From contig NZ_BAFK01000001.1 of the NCBI RefSeq assembly GCF_000296695.1, positions 186,001-250,000 on the forward strand: a stretch of 64,000 bases of DNA, in the 5' to 3' direction. This document shows, one piece after another, positions 28,339 through 37,720 of this stretch. Position 1 is the first letter of the stretch; each line of letters opens with the position of its first letter. This stretch comes from Rheinheimera nanhaiensis E407-8. Its GTDB lineage: Bacteria; Pseudomonadota; Gammaproteobacteria; Enterobacterales; Alteromonadaceae. Both the position numbers and the translations under genes were made by a program. The notes under the pieces are model-generated. The model ran no database searches. It saw only the letters and a program-made list of their open reading frames with translations, and had not been told where the DNA came from.

Positions 28339-28404
28339 TTTTTGCAGCATTTTGTTACGCCTGAACTATCATCAAAGCAGTTGTTAACATTTCGGGTGTA
28401 AAGC

Positions 28405-30264
28405 ATGAGTCGTTTAAGGCGTTTAACTATTAAACAGCGGTTATTTATCAATGGCGGTGCCCTGGTGCTGGCCATGGCTATTATGCTGTTGATTTTGTTT
28501 TATCAAAGTGCACAACTGACCAGCCTGGCTAGCACCCAGCAACTGGTCGAGCAAATTAGCACCGACGTGCTGATGTTTCGTCGCCACGAAAAAGACTTTA
28601 TGATGCGCACCGAGCTGAAATATCAGCAGCGCCTGGCCGAGCACTATCAGCAAATGCAACAGCGTGTAGCGCAGCTTGACCGCCTGTTACAGCAGCATCG
28701 TATTGACCGTGAGCCACTGGCGCAGTTTAGCAGCCTGACGGCAGATTATCTGCAAAGCTTTAATCAATTGGTTAGCCAGCAGCAGCGCATTGGGCTGGAT
28801 TACCGCTCTGGCGTGATGGGGGAGCTACGGCAGGCGGTGCATCAGTTAGAGCAGCGACTGGATGCCGTTAACCGTGATGATCTCAGTGTGCTGATGTTGC
28901 AACTGCGCCGGGCAGAAAAAGATTTCCTGCTGCGCAAAGACATGGCCCATGCCCAGCAGTTTGCGCAGACGTTTTTGCAGTTGAGCCAGCAGTTAAGCGC
29001 TGAACCAGACAGCCTGCAGCTGGCGCAGCAATACCAGCAGCATTTTAATGCTCTGGTCAGTGCCATGCAGCAGATGGGGCTGGACGAAACACAGGGCATT
29101 ACCGGCCAGATGCGTAAAGCTATTCAAAGCACCGAGACCAGTTTGAAAGCGTTGGCAGAACAAACCGGCGCCGCCATCATAGCCGCAGTCAGTACGACAC
29201 AGAATTTGGCGATTGGCATTTTTTGTCTGGTGTTGGTGGTGGTATTAACACTGGTGGCGCTGACCAGCCGCAGTATTTTGCGCCCGGTGATGGAGGTGTG
29301 CCAGGCGATTGGTCTTATTCGCAGCAGTAATGACTTTCGTATGCGCGTGCAAGTAGCCGGTAAAGATGAAATGACCACACTGGCACAGGATTTTAACGCC
29401 ATGCTGGGCGACTTTCAGGATCTTATCCGCACTGTTAATCAGGCACTGGAAATGCTGGATACCGCGACCAACGAGCTGGCGCGTTCCACTGCGGATACCA
29501 GCCGGGGCATGCAGCAGCAACAAAACGAAACCGATATGGTTGCCACTGCTGTCACAGAGATGGGCGCCACCATTAATGAAATTGCCAGCAATACCGAAAC
29601 TACCGCCGCTAAAGCCGAAGCCACTAACCAAAATGCCCAAACCGGCCGTGGCGAAGTGCTGCATACGGTAGAGCGGATTAACGCGTTATCGGCGCAGTTA
29701 CAGGACGCTACCCAGGTGGTGGCTGAACTGGAGCAGGATGGTAAAACGATTGGCACTGTGCTGGATGTGATCCGCAGCATCGCTGAGCAAACCAACTTAT
29801 TGGCGCTTAATGCCGCCATAGAGGCTGCCCGGGCCGGCGAGCAGGGCCGTGGCTTTGCCGTGGTGGCCGATGAGGTGCGTAATCTGGCCATGCGCACGCA
29901 GGACTCTACCCGGCAAATTGAGGCGATTGTTGGTGGTTTGCAAGGCCGTACCCATAGCATAGTGCAGGTGATCCAGAATTGCCGGCAGCAGGGGCAAAGT
30001 AGTGCTGAGCAAGCCAATGTCGCTATGCAACTGCTGAGCGAAATCACCAGCGATGTTACCAATATTATGGATATGACGACGCAAATTGCGGCGGCGATAG
30101 AACAGCAAAGCCAGGTCGCCGCAGAAGTGAATAAAAACGTGGTGAAGATCCGTGACTTGTCGGATGAAACCTATGGCCATGCCCGGCACAACGCCAGTAT
30201 CAGTGAGGAGGTAGCGCAGCAGGCGGCGTTATTGCACCAGACGGTAGATCGCTTTCGCGCCTGA
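28405..30264 (+). CDS. Methyl-accepting chemotaxis protein with HBM-type sensor
   Basis: A 619-residue chemoreceptor. Membrane helix 1 at about 13-33; a periplasmic helical bimodular (HBM) sensor with its two hallmark repeats, [11 protein letters not shown] (near 55) and [11 protein letters not shown] (near 170); helix 2 at about 268-290; HAMP; then the signalling tip [20 protein letters not shown] receptors in other bacteria (McpS of Pseudomonas putida) bind TCA-cycle acids or acetate, so carboxylates are a fair guess. No CheR-tether peptide at the end. A perfect hairpin follows the stop. Confidence 0.94.
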   Translation: MSRLRRLTIKQRLFINGGALVLAMAIMLLILFYQSAQLTSLASTQQLVEQISTDVLMFRRHEKDFMMRTELKYQQRLAEHYQQMQQRVAQLDRLLQQHRIDREPLAQFSSLTADYLQSFNQLVSQQQRIGLDYRSGVMGELRQAVHQLEQRLDAVNRDDLSVLMLQLRRAEKDFLLRKDMAHAQQFAQTFLQLSQQLSAEPDSLQLAQQYQQHFNALVSAMQQMGLDETQGITGQMRKAIQSTETSLKALAEQTGAAIIAAVSTTQNLAIGIFCLVLVVVLTLVALTSRSILRPVMEVCQAIGLIRSSNDFRMRVQVAGKDEMTTLAQDFNAMLGDFQDLIRTVNQALEMLDTATNELARSTADTSRGMQQQQNETDMVATAVTEMGATINEIASNTETTAAKAEATNQNAQTGRGEVLHTVERINALSAQLQDATQVVAELEQDGKTIGTVLDVIRSIAEQTNLLALNAAIEAARAGEQGRGFAVVADEVRNLAMRTQDSTRQIEAIVGGLQGRTHSIVQVIQNCRQQGQSSAEQANVAMQLLSEITSDVTNIMDMTTQIAAAIEQQSQVAAEVNKNVVKIRDLSDETYGHARHNASISEEVAQQAALLHQTVDRFRA

Positions 30265-30269
30265 GTAGG

Positions 30270-30300
30270 TAGCAGCCGGCTAACTGAAAGCCGGCTGCTA
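30270..30300 (+). terminator. Hairpin after the HBM chemoreceptor gene
   Basis: A perfect 12-bp stem TAGCAGCCGGCT / AGCCGGCTGCTA with loop AACTGAA, 5 bases after the stop. No strong T run follows; it also lies between convergent genes and could act both ways. Confidence 0.65.
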
Positions 30301-30332
30301 TGTTCTGCGTTAGCCGCTAGTTTCAGCAGCGC

Positions 30333-30734
30333 TCAGGGTTTAAACTTCACGGCAATCAGCTCGTCGCGCTGGGCATTGGCCTGGCGTAACTGCGTAAGGT
30401 ATTGCTGCCACAAGGTATCTTGCTGTGACGCCAGCTGATACAGATAGCGCCAGCTGTAAATGCCACTGTCGTGGCCATCATCAAACACCAGCTTTACCGC
30501 ATAGTGGCCCACCGGCACTACCTTGCTGATGGCGACATTTTTTTTGTGCGTCACCAGCACCGGCTTGCCATGACGGCGTACCTCGGCCGAGGGCGACCAT
30601 ACCCGCAAAAACTCAGCACTGAAGTTTGCCGTCTCGCCATTGTTAAATTGCACATCCAGCTTACGGCTGCGCTGATGATAGTGCAGCCGGCTAACCTGCA
30701 GCTCGCTATCAGTGGTGCTGGTGTAATTGGCCAT
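30333..30734 (-). CDS. DUF971-domain protein
   Basis: 133 residues with the DUF971 (gamma-butyrobetaine hydroxylase N-terminal-like) fold: LHYHQRSRKLDVQF, LRVWSPSAEVRRHG and DDGHDSGIYSWRYLYQL. In the family this fold is linked to iron-sulfur cluster proteins; the first half of some dioxygenases carries it with a zinc site, which is not obvious here. Its start overlaps the hslU stop as TAATG, so it is translated with the HslVU protease. This placement is known from other gammaproteobacteria. Function unknown. Confidence 0.88.
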   Translation of the reverse strand: MANYTSTTDSELQVSRLHYHQRSRKLDVQFNNGETANFSAEFLRVWSPSAEVRRHGKPVLVTHKKNVAISKVVPVGHYAVKLVFDDGHDSGIYSWRYLYQLASQQDTLWQQYLTQLRQANAQRDELIAVKFKP

Positions 30735-32068
30735 TACAGAATAAACCGGCTTAAATCATCATCCTTCACCAGTGCGCCCAGGTGTTTTTCCACATAGGCC
30801 GCGTCGATATGAATTTCTTCACCGGCATGGTCGGCCGCATCATAGGAAATTTCTTCCAACAGCCGCTCCATCACGGTGTATAAACGCCGCGCACCGATGT
30901 TTTCGGTGGTCTCATTGACCTGCCAGGCCGCCGCTGCCAGGCTTTTTATACCATCGCTACTAAAGTGCAAGTGCACGCCCTCTGTTGCCAGCATGGCACT
31001 GGCCTGCTCGGTCAGCGAGGCTTTGGGCTCAGTTAAAATCCGCTCAAAATCAGCGGCGCTTAGTGCTTCCAGTTCAACCCGTATCGGCAGACGGCCCTGT
31101 AGCTCCGGTACCAGATCTGAGGGTTTGCTCATCTGAAAGGCGCCCGAGGCAATAAACAGGATATGATCGGTTTTTACCATGCCGTGTTTGGTATTGACGG
31201 TGCAGCCTTCAATTAATGGCAGCAAGTCGCGCTGCACACCTTCGCGTGATACATCGGGGCCACTGGTTTCGCCACGCTTACAAATTTTGTCTATCTCGTC
31301 CAGAAACACGATGCCGTTTTGCTCAACCGCGTCCAGCGCGGCGGTTTTCAGCTCTTCCGGGTTAACCAGCTTGGCGGCTTCTTCTTCAATCAGCTGCTTT
31401 AGCGCCTCTTTGATTTTCAGTTTGCGCTTTTTCTTTTTGTCCTGGCCCAGGCTTTGGAACATGCTTTGCAGCTGCGAGGTCATCTCTTCCATGCCAGGTG
31501 GTGCCATAATTTCCACCCCAATGTTCGGCTGTGCCAGTTCCAGTTCAATTTCTTTATCGTCCAGCTGGCCTTCGCGCAGCTTTTTGCGGAAGATCTGCCG
31601 GGTGTTAGAGTCGGTTGGTGTTTTATTCTCCGGCTCGCCCCAGGCCGTTTTGGCCGGCGGCAACAGTACGTCCAGAATACGCTCTTCGGCCATTTCTTCA
31701 GCGCGGTAGCGGTTTTTCTCTATTGCCTGCTCACGAAACATTTTCACGGCGCTGTCGGTCAGGTCACGGATAATGCTCTCCACTTCCTTGCCGACATAAC
31801 CTACTTCGGTAAACTTGGTGGCTTCGACTTTGATAAAAGGCGCATTGGCCAGCTTGGCCAGCCGGCGGGCAATTTCAGTTTTGCCCACCCCGGTTGGGCC
31901 TATCATCAGGATATTTTTCGGCGTTACTTCCTGGCGCAGTGCCGGTTCTAACTGCATGCGGCGCCAGCGGTTACGCAGGGCAATGGCCACTGCACGTTTG
32001 GCTTTGTTCTGGCCGATAATATGGCGGTCCAGCTCGTGGACAATTTCTCTTGGCGTCATGTCAGACAT
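30734..32068 (-). CDS. hslU: HslU ATPase subunit of the HslUV protease
   Basis: AAA+ unfoldase that feeds proteins to the HslV peptidase. 444 residues, normal. Walker [10 protein letters not shown], Walker [11 protein letters not shown], the N-terminal TPREIV motif, the long intermediate (I) domain at about 110-240, and the C-terminal tail that docks on HslV (DDDLSRFIL). It begins 12 bases after hslV and overlaps the DUF971 gene at its stop. CAGG precedes the ATG. Confidence 0.98.
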   Translation of the reverse strand: MSDMTPREIVHELDRHIIGQNKAKRAVAIALRNRWRRMQLEPALRQEVTPKNILMIGPTGVGKTEIARRLAKLANAPFIKVEATKFTEVGYVGKEVESIIRDLTDSAVKMFREQAIEKNRYRAEEMAEERILDVLLPPAKTAWGEPENKTPTDSNTRQIFRKKLREGQLDDKEIELELAQPNIGVEIMAPPGMEEMTSQLQSMFQSLGQDKKKKRKLKIKEALKQLIEEEAAKLVNPEELKTAALDAVEQNGIVFLDEIDKICKRGETSGPDVSREGVQRDLLPLIEGCTVNTKHGMVKTDHILFIASGAFQMSKPSDLVPELQGRLPIRVELEALSAADFERILTEPKASLTEQASAMLATEGVHLHFSSDGIKSLAAAAWQVNETTENIGARRLYTVMERLLEEISYDAADHAGEEIHIDAAYVEKHLGALVKDDDLSRFIL

Positions 32069-32080
32069 AAGGCTACCTGC

Positions 32081-32599
32081 TTAGAGTTCTTCAATGGTCT
32101 GATGCTGATTGGTGTATACGCAGATATCACCGGCGATGGTCAGGCTTTTCTCGACGATGTCACGGGCACTGAGCTCAGTGTTTTGCAACAGCGCCGTGGC
32201 GGCCGCCTGGGCATAAGGGCCGCCGCTGCCAATGGCAATTAAGTCGTGCTCGGGCTGCACCACGTCACCGTTACCGGTAATGATCAGGGAAGTGTTGGCA
32301 TCGGCCACCGCCAGCAGCGCTTCTAATTTACGCAGCATACGGTCGGTACGCCAGTCTTTAGCCAGCTCTACCGCCGCACGCATTAAATGGCCCTGGTGCA
32401 GCTCCAGTTTGGCTTCAAAACGTTCAAAGAGGGTAAAGGCATCGGCGGTGCCGCCGGCGAAACCGGCAATCACCTTGTTGTGATACAGCCGGCGTACTTT
32501 GCGGGCATTGCCCTTCATTACCGTGTTGCCAAGTGAGACCTGGCCATCACCGCCAATGGCAACTTTACCATTGCGGCGGACAGAAACTATCGTTGTCAT
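32081..32599 (-). CDS. hslV: HslV peptidase subunit of the HslUV protease
   Basis: Proteasome-like threonine peptidase. 172 residues; after removal of Met the N-terminus is Thr-Thr-Ile-Val-Ser, giving the catalytic threonine, followed by [14 protein letters not shown] and GNARKVRRL, both characteristic. The ATG has AAGG 7 bases upstream. First gene of the hslVU-DUF971 unit, 58 bases after ftsN on the same strand. Confidence 0.98.
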   Translation of the reverse strand: MTTIVSVRRNGKVAIGGDGQVSLGNTVMKGNARKVRRLYHNKVIAGFAGGTADAFTLFERFEAKLELHQGHLMRAAVELAKDWRTDRMLRKLEALLAVADANTSLIITGNGDVVQPEHDLIAIGSGGPYAQAAATALLQNTELSARDIVEKSLTIAGDICVYTNQHQTIEEL

Positions 32600-32657
32600 G
32601 CTTCAGCCTTAGGGCGTAATTAACCTAGGCCTTAAGTGAGGCTGAGCTGTGTTTATT

Positions 32658-33218
32658 TCAAGACCAGTTCCAGATCTGGCAGGTATTAATGCTTTGCTGG
32701 CGCAGCCGGTTGCGGTCGGCGGTGGCCTGCCGTTTCGATTCATAAGGGCCCAGCACCACCCGATACCAAACGCCATTATTGCCCTCGGTACGGCGGATCT
32801 CAGAGCTAAAACCAACAAAGGCAATTTGCGCTTTCATCGCTTCAGCTTGTTTTTGCTCGCGGAATGAACCGCATTGCATTTGATAGGGGCCGGTGGATTG
32901 CGGTTGTTCAGTCACTTCTACTGTAACTTGTTTATTTTCCAGCTCTTTAATGTACTGATAAGGCTCTTGCGTCGGTTTTGCCGGTAACTCATCGGTTTTC
33001 ACCGGCTTGGCGGCAGGTTTTTCCGCCGCAGTAGATACCGCTGGCTGCTGGTTTAAAAACCATAAGAAATACACAAAGCCGGCAATCAGGCCGGCGGTGA
33101 CTATTAACAACAGCCAGGGTTTGCTGCCAGGCGCTGCAGCTTTAGCGTTAGCGCGGCCTCGTCCCCGGGCCGGCTTGGCTTTGGGGCGGCTGGCTTTAAC
33201 ATAGTCTTTGTGTGGCAT
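32658..33218 (-). CDS. ftsN: Cell-division protein FtsN
   Basis: 186 residues: a basic cytoplasmic tail rich in Lys, Arg and Ala (1-31), one membrane helix (about 34-53), a Pro/Lys-rich linker, and a C-terminal SPOR domain (about 108-185) with YQMQCGSF, the GVWYRVVLGPY motif and a final helix; this domain binds denuded septal glycan. It is shorter than E. coli FtsN (319 residues), mainly through a shorter linker, as is common in marine relatives. priA lies upstream and hslV downstream, the E. coli order without cytR. Confidence 0.9.
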   Translation of the reverse strand: MPHKDYVKASRPKAKPARGRGRANAKAAAPGSKPWLLLIVTAGLIAGFVYFLWFLNQQPAVSTAAEKPAAKPVKTDELPAKPTQEPYQYIKELENKQVTVEVTEQPQSTGPYQMQCGSFREQKQAEAMKAQIAFVGFSSEIRRTEGNNGVWYRVVLGPYESKRQATADRNRLRQQSINTCQIWNWS

Positions 33219-33306
33219 AACGGCTGGAATACTCTTACTACTGTGCTAAGCGCTATTCTACCCGGTTGTACTGAAAAAGAAACCGCGCCTTGGTGTCAGG
33301 CTGGTG

Positions 33307-35481
33307 TTAGGTAAGGTCGGTGGGGTCTACGTCGAGCTGCCACTTGATTTTACGGCTCAGTGGCCACTGGCTAATAGTATCTAACAGGGTGCTGAGTGCC
33401 TGATGCATAGCAGTACGGTTTGCGCTGTATAGCTGCAGCTGCCAGCGATACAAACCGGCGCGCCGCTCCAGCGGCGCCGGTATAGGGCCAAGTAGCTGTA
33501 ATGCCGGAAATTGTCTGGCCTGCTCGGCCAGCTGTGTCAGCCACTGCTGACAAAGCGCCGCCTGATGCGCCTGGGCACTAAACAGGCTTAAATGCTGGTA
33601 GGGCGGCAGCCGGGTTTGCTCGCGTTCCATTAGCGCACTGCGGGCAAAAGAGGCATAACCATTTTGAATAATGTCCTGCAGCAAAGCGTGTTCCGGATAA
33701 TGGGTTTGCAGCAACACCTTGCCTGCTTTATCGCCGCGGCCGGCGCGGCCCGCCACCTGCGTAAGCAGCTGCGCCAGTTGCTCGGGCGCACGGAAATCGC
33801 TGCTGTACAGCGCGCCGTCCACATCGACTATCACCACCAGTGTCACATTGGGAAAGTGATGGCCTTTGGCCAGCATCTGCGTGCCGACAATCAGCCGGGC
33901 GCCGTGCTGATGAATATCTTCCAGCAGGGTGTTTAGTGCGCCTTTACGCCGGGTGCTGTCGCGATCCAGTCGGGTAATGGCGGTAGCGGGGAACAGCTGT
34001 TGCAGGTTTTCTTCCAGCTGTTCAGTGCCCTGGCCCAGCGGCGTAAGTTTAGTGCTGCCACAATTGGCGCACTGACGCGGTATGGCTTTACTGGCGCCGC
34101 AATGATGACACACCAGCTGCCGGCTTTGCTTATGATAAGTGGTAAAGGCGCTGCAGCGCTGGCATTCGGTCAGCCAGCCGCATTCGTCACAGCATAGCGC
34201 CGGCGCAAAGCCACGCCGGTTTAAAAACAGCATCACCTGATGGCCGGCGGCCAGTTGTTGCCTTACCTGCGCCAGTGTCTGGCTGGCCAGGCCGTATTGC
34301 AGTACCTGCTGCTTTAAATTCACCAGTTCAAAACCGGGTAAGGCCTGGCCGGCGGCGCGGTCAGGCAGTGGCAAATGGATATAACGTTTGTTCAGTGCAT
34401 TGTGCAGGCTTTCCAGGCTAGGCGTAGCAGAGCCCAGCACGATAGGGCAGTGCTGCAGTGCGGCGCGTTTTATCGCCAGATCGCGTGCATGGTAGCGAAA
34501 GCCGTCCTGTTGCTTCAGTGACTGGTCGTGCTCTTCGTCAATAATAATCAGCCCCAGACGCCAGAAGGGTAAAAACAACGCCGAGCGGGTACCGACGATA
34601 ATGGCCGCTGCACCACTTTGTGCCTGCAAATAGCAATGTAAGCGCTCGCTATCGCTAAGGCCAGAGTGCCAGCAAAGCACCGGTACATCAAAGCGCGCCT
34701 GAAACCGTGCCAGCGTTTGTGGGGTTAAGCCAATTTCCGGCACTATCACCAGCACCTGTTGCTGCTGACACAGTAAGCTGGCGATACTTTGCAGATAGAC
34801 TTCGGTTTTACCCGAGCCGGTGACGCCTTCCAATAACAAGCGCTCGAAGCGGCCAAACGCCTGATGAATAGCGGTCACGGCCAGCGCCTGTGCTGCAGTG
34901 AGTTTTAAACCACTGGCCGGTGTCGCCGGTGCAGTGTAAGGCGAAGCGGGCACGACGACTTCTTCGGCCAGGCCTTTATCCATTAACTGTTTTAAGCTGG
35001 TACGGCTGTATTGTTGCCCCAGCAAGGACTCACTGATGCGGTGTTGCAACAGCGCCTGCCACAGTTCTGACTGTTTGCGGGCCCGTTTTAACGCGCTGGC
35101 ATCCAGTGCCCGGCCTGCGGCTGTCAGCTGATAGGCTTTGGGCTGATAATCGCTCAGGTTTCGCCCCTCGCGTAGCAACAGCGGCAGGGCGCTTATTAAT
35201 ACTTCACCCAGCGGGTGGTGGTAATACTCGGCGGCAAAGCTGAGCAAGCGGCAGAGTAGTTCCGGCAATACTGGCGTGGTATCCAACAGCGCCTGCACCG
35301 GTTTTAGTTTGTCGGCGGCAAAGCTATCATCAGGGGCTATCTGCCAGACAATGCCGATCAGTGTGCGGTTGCCAAAGGGGACCCGCACCCGACAGCCTAC
35401 CTGGGCCGGTTGGCTGGCATCGAGCAGATAATCAAAATGTTGCCTCAGCGGCAGCGGCAGGGCCACACGTACAACTGTCAC
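33307..35481 (-). CDS. priA: Primosomal protein N' (replication restart helicase PriA)
   Basis: Restarts stalled forks by loading DnaB. 724 residues, usual length. The N-terminal DNA-binding domain begins VRVALPLPL (close to the E. coli start); Walker A is GVTGSGKTE; the DEEH box reads IIDEEHDQSLKQQ. A zinc region at about 435-480 carries CDECGW, CQRC, CHHCG and CANCG pairs. The helicase C motifs include VAGRAGRG. The start is GTG at 35481. It is divergent from rpmE with 203 bases between, as in E. coli. Confidence 0.97.
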   Translation of the reverse strand: MTVVRVALPLPLRQHFDYLLDASQPAQVGCRVRVPFGNRTLIGIVWQIAPDDSFAADKLKPVQALLDTTPVLPELLCRLLSFAAEYYHHPLGEVLISALPLLLREGRNLSDYQPKAYQLTAAGRALDASALKRARKQSELWQALLQHRISESLLGQQYSRTSLKQLMDKGLAEEVVVPASPYTAPATPASGLKLTAAQALAVTAIHQAFGRFERLLLEGVTGSGKTEVYLQSIASLLCQQQQVLVIVPEIGLTPQTLARFQARFDVPVLCWHSGLSDSERLHCYLQAQSGAAAIIVGTRSALFLPFWRLGLIIIDEEHDQSLKQQDGFRYHARDLAIKRAALQHCPIVLGSATPSLESLHNALNKRYIHLPLPDRAAGQALPGFELVNLKQQVLQYGLASQTLAQVRQQLAAGHQVMLFLNRRGFAPALCCDECGWLTECQRCSAFTTYHKQSRQLVCHHCGASKAIPRQCANCGSTKLTPLGQGTEQLEENLQQLFPATAITRLDRDSTRRKGALNTLLEDIHQHGARLIVGTQMLAKGHHFPNVTLVVIVDVDGALYSSDFRAPEQLAQLLTQVAGRAGRGDKAGKVLLQTHYPEHALLQDIIQNGYASFARSALMEREQTRLPPYQHLSLFSAQAHQAALCQQWLTQLAEQARQFPALQLLGPIPAPLERRAGLYRWQLQLYSANRTAMHQALSTLLDTISQWPLSRKIKWQLDVDPTDLT

Positions 35482-35684
35482 AGCAGGTTTCCGTTATCAA
35501 GCAGCGGTTAAGTGTAAGGAGGCCTTGGCCAAATGCCAAGTAAAACAAAATTTGCCGTAACAGCGTCTGGCCTGTTGCAACTTGACCGGCTATCTATTAA
35601 GCTACGCGCCCTTAATTAACTGTAATTACGTATGGTGTCTGGCAATAATTGACCAGATAGCGATACGGCCTAACGAGGTAAGCC

Positions 35685-35897
35685 ATGAAACCAGGTATCC
35701 ACCCGGAATACAAAGAAATTACTGCAACCTGTACTTGCGGTAACTCGTTCAAAACGAAATCTGCCCTGTGCAAAGACATCCACCTGGACGTTTGCTCAGC
35801 GTGCCACCCGTTCTACACCGGTAAGCAGAAAGTGTTAGACGTCGGCGGCCGTGTTGACCGCTTCAAAAAGCGTTTCTCTGTACTGGGCAGCCGTTAA
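35685..35897 (+). CDS. rpmE: 50S ribosomal protein L31, zinc-binding type
   Basis: 70 residues, the size of E. coli L31, with zinc ligands Cys16, Cys18, Cys37 and Cys40, so this is the zinc-containing (C+) form rather than the YkgM-like form. A good ribosome site (CGAGGTAAGCC) is seen before the ATG. It has its own terminator directly after. Confidence 0.98.
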   Translation: MKPGIHPEYKEITATCTCGNSFKTKSALCKDIHLDVCSACHPFYTGKQKVLDVGGRVDRFKKRFSVLGSR

Positions 35898-35918
35898 TCG
35901 GTTCTTGCCATACAGCAA

Positions 35919-35945
35919 AAAAGCACCTGCGGGTGCTTTTTTTGT
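35919..35945 (+). terminator. Intrinsic terminator of rpmE
   Basis: Stem AAAGCACC / GGTGCTTT with loop TGCG, followed by a T run, 22 bases after the rpmE stop. Confidence 0.93.
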
Positions 35946-36417
35946 CTCTGTTTGCTGGTTGTTTTTTGTGCAAATACCGAGTATTTACTGAAAAAATATT
36001 TTTATGCCACCTTTCGCATTACTGACTTTTAGCAACCGTCACGGCGGTTTTTTATTTTAAGCCTGTTATTTCATAGCCTTAGCGTTTTACTCTGTCCATA
36101 ATTATCGCGCTTGTGCGCACTACCGGTTTGCCGTTGCGGGCATGGTTATGCGAACGCGCCAACATCTGTATTCAGTGGCGGCTCTGCCCGTGCCTGTAGA
36201 TGGCTGGACGTCTCTTGGCGTAAGCGACTTTTATTGTTATAACGGTTGCACTACGACTAAAGTGGTATGGCATTTTTAACCGCGTCAGGCTGGTACGATC
36301 AGACCGATTCTGTTTCTCTTCTGCAGCTTGCCTCTTTAGAATATGCCGCCCACAGCGTAGTAGCCCGATAACACTATAACAATACGCTTAGCCCTACAAA
36401 ACAGCAGGATAGAACCG
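35946..36417. other. 472-base region without a recognised gene, before the malic enzyme gene
   Basis: After the rpmE terminator comes AT-rich sequence that ends in a second terminator-like hairpin (36034-36056). The rest, 36060-36417, is of normal composition. The longest open frame is a 45-codon stretch at 36142-36279 with no ribosome site and no recognisable protein. I see no riboswitch or tRNA. The last 100 bases probably hold the leader and promoter of maeB, whose start is preceded by CAGGA. Confidence 0.6.
36034..36056 (+). terminator. Orphan terminator-like hairpin
   Basis: AACCG (36034-36038) / CGGTT (36045-36049), 6-base loop, followed by TTTTTATTTT-type sequence. No gene lies between it and the rpmE terminator 90 bases upstream. 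Confidence 0.5.
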
Positions 36418-37659
36418 ATGGCAGATTTCAGAGAGCAGGCACTGCGTTACCATGCAGAGCCTAAACCCGGCAAAATTAGTATCGAGATCAGTAAACCGGC
36501 CGAGACGGTCACTGATTTGGCGCTCGCTTACAGCCCGGGTGTGGCTGAGCCGGTGCGGGAAATTGCCGCCGACGTGGATAATGTTTACAAGTACACCGGC
36601 AAAGGCAACCTGGTGGCGGTTATTTCCAACGGCACCGCCATTTTAGGTTTAGGTAATCTGGGGCCTATGGCGTCTAAGCCGGTGATGGAAGGTAAGGCAT
36701 TATTATTTAAACGTTTTGCTAATCTGGACTCGATTGATATTGAGGTGTCTCATCGCAGCACGGAAGACTTTATCAATACGGTAGCGAATATCGCCGACAC
36801 CTTTGGTGGTATTAATTTAGAAGATATTAAAGCGCCTGAGTGTTTTGAAATTGAGAAAGAGCTGATTAAACGCTGCAATATCCCGGTGTTTCATGATGAT
36901 CAGCATGGTACCGCTATTGTTACTGCCGCCGGCATGCTAAATGCGCTGGAAATTCAGGGCAAAGATATCAAGAAGGCCATTATCGTCTGTATGGGCGCCG
37001 GCGCTGCTGCTATTGCCTGTATGGAGCTGCTGATTAAATGCGGTGCCCAGCGCGAGCATATTTACATGCTGGACACCAAAGGCGTTATCCACACCCGCCG
37101 TAACGATTTAAACGAATACAAGAAGCTGTTTGCCAATAATACCGATAAGCGCAGCTTAGAAGATGCGCTGATGGGGGCGGATGTGTTTGTTGGCGTGTCA
37201 GGTCCGGACGTACTGCCGGCCGAGGCATTGAAGTTGATGGCAGATAAGCCGGTCATTTTTGCCTGCTCTAACCCGGATCCGGAAATTAAACCTGAGCTGG
37301 CCCATGCCATGCGTGACGATATTATTATGGCCACTGGTCGCTCGGATTATCCTAACCAGGTTAATAATGTGCTGTGCTTCCCGTTTATTTTCCGTGGTGC
37401 GCTGGATGTGCGTGCCAGTGTCATTAACGATGAGATGAAGCTGGCGGCGGTGCATGCTATTCGTGCTATCGCCAAAGAGCCGGTACCGCAGGAAGTGCTA
37501 ACGGCGGCCAAAGTGAGCGACTTGCAGTTTGGCAAACAGTACATTATTCCCAAGCCGATGGATCCACGTTTGCTGCCACGCGTCGCGCGGGCGGTTGCAG
37601 AGGCCGCTGTTGCATCTGGTGTAGCGCGTATTAGCCTGCCACAGAATTATTACCGTTAA
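36418..37659 (+). CDS. maeB: Malic enzyme, short form (malate to pyruvate and CO2)
   Basis: 413 residues, matching the short malic enzymes that lack the phosphotransacetylase-like domain of E. coli MaeB. Catalytic motifs: AYSPGVAEP near 40, the [18 protein letters not shown] stretch, EDIKAPECF (metal site), the FHDDQHGTA loop and the Rossmann motif [10 protein letters not shown] near 200. NADP or NAD preference cannot be settled by eye. It supplies pyruvate and reducing power during growth on C4 acids. CAGGA precedes the ATG. It shares a bidirectional terminator with the convergent chemoreceptor gene. Confidence 0.93.
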   Translation: MADFREQALRYHAEPKPGKISIEISKPAETVTDLALAYSPGVAEPVREIAADVDNVYKYTGKGNLVAVISNGTAILGLGNLGPMASKPVMEGKALLFKRFANLDSIDIEVSHRSTEDFINTVANIADTFGGINLEDIKAPECFEIEKELIKRCNIPVFHDDQHGTAIVTAAGMLNALEIQGKDIKKAIIVCMGAGAAAIACMELLIKCGAQREHIYMLDTKGVIHTRRNDLNEYKKLFANNTDKRSLEDALMGADVFVGVSGPDVLPAEALKLMADKPVIFACSNPDPEIKPELAHAMRDDIIMATGRSDYPNQVNNVLCFPFIFRGALDVRASVINDEMKLAAVHAIRAIAKEPVPQEVLTAAKVSDLQFGKQYIIPKPMDPRLLPRVARAVAEAAVASGVARISLPQNYYR

Positions 37660-37675
37660 ACTTGATAAAGCGAAA

Positions 37676-37705
37676 CAAAAAGCCGGCATTTTGCCGGCTT
37701 TTTGT
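37676..37705. terminator. Bidirectional terminator between maeB and a chemoreceptor gene
   Basis: A-rich sequence, stem AGCCGGCA / TGCCGGCT with loop TTT, then a T run: the classic two-way form between convergent genes. Confidence 0.93.
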
Positions 37706-37720
37706 TTTTAAAACAATAGA

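Noticed and set aside
29439-30062. 207-codon open frame antisense to the HBM chemoreceptor
   Set aside because: The same antisense peptide pattern appears opposite the conserved signalling tip of the other chemoreceptors, so it is a by-product of their conservation.
36142-36279. 45-codon open frame in the gap before maeB
   Set aside because: No ribosome site, no recognisable protein, and of a length expected by chance.
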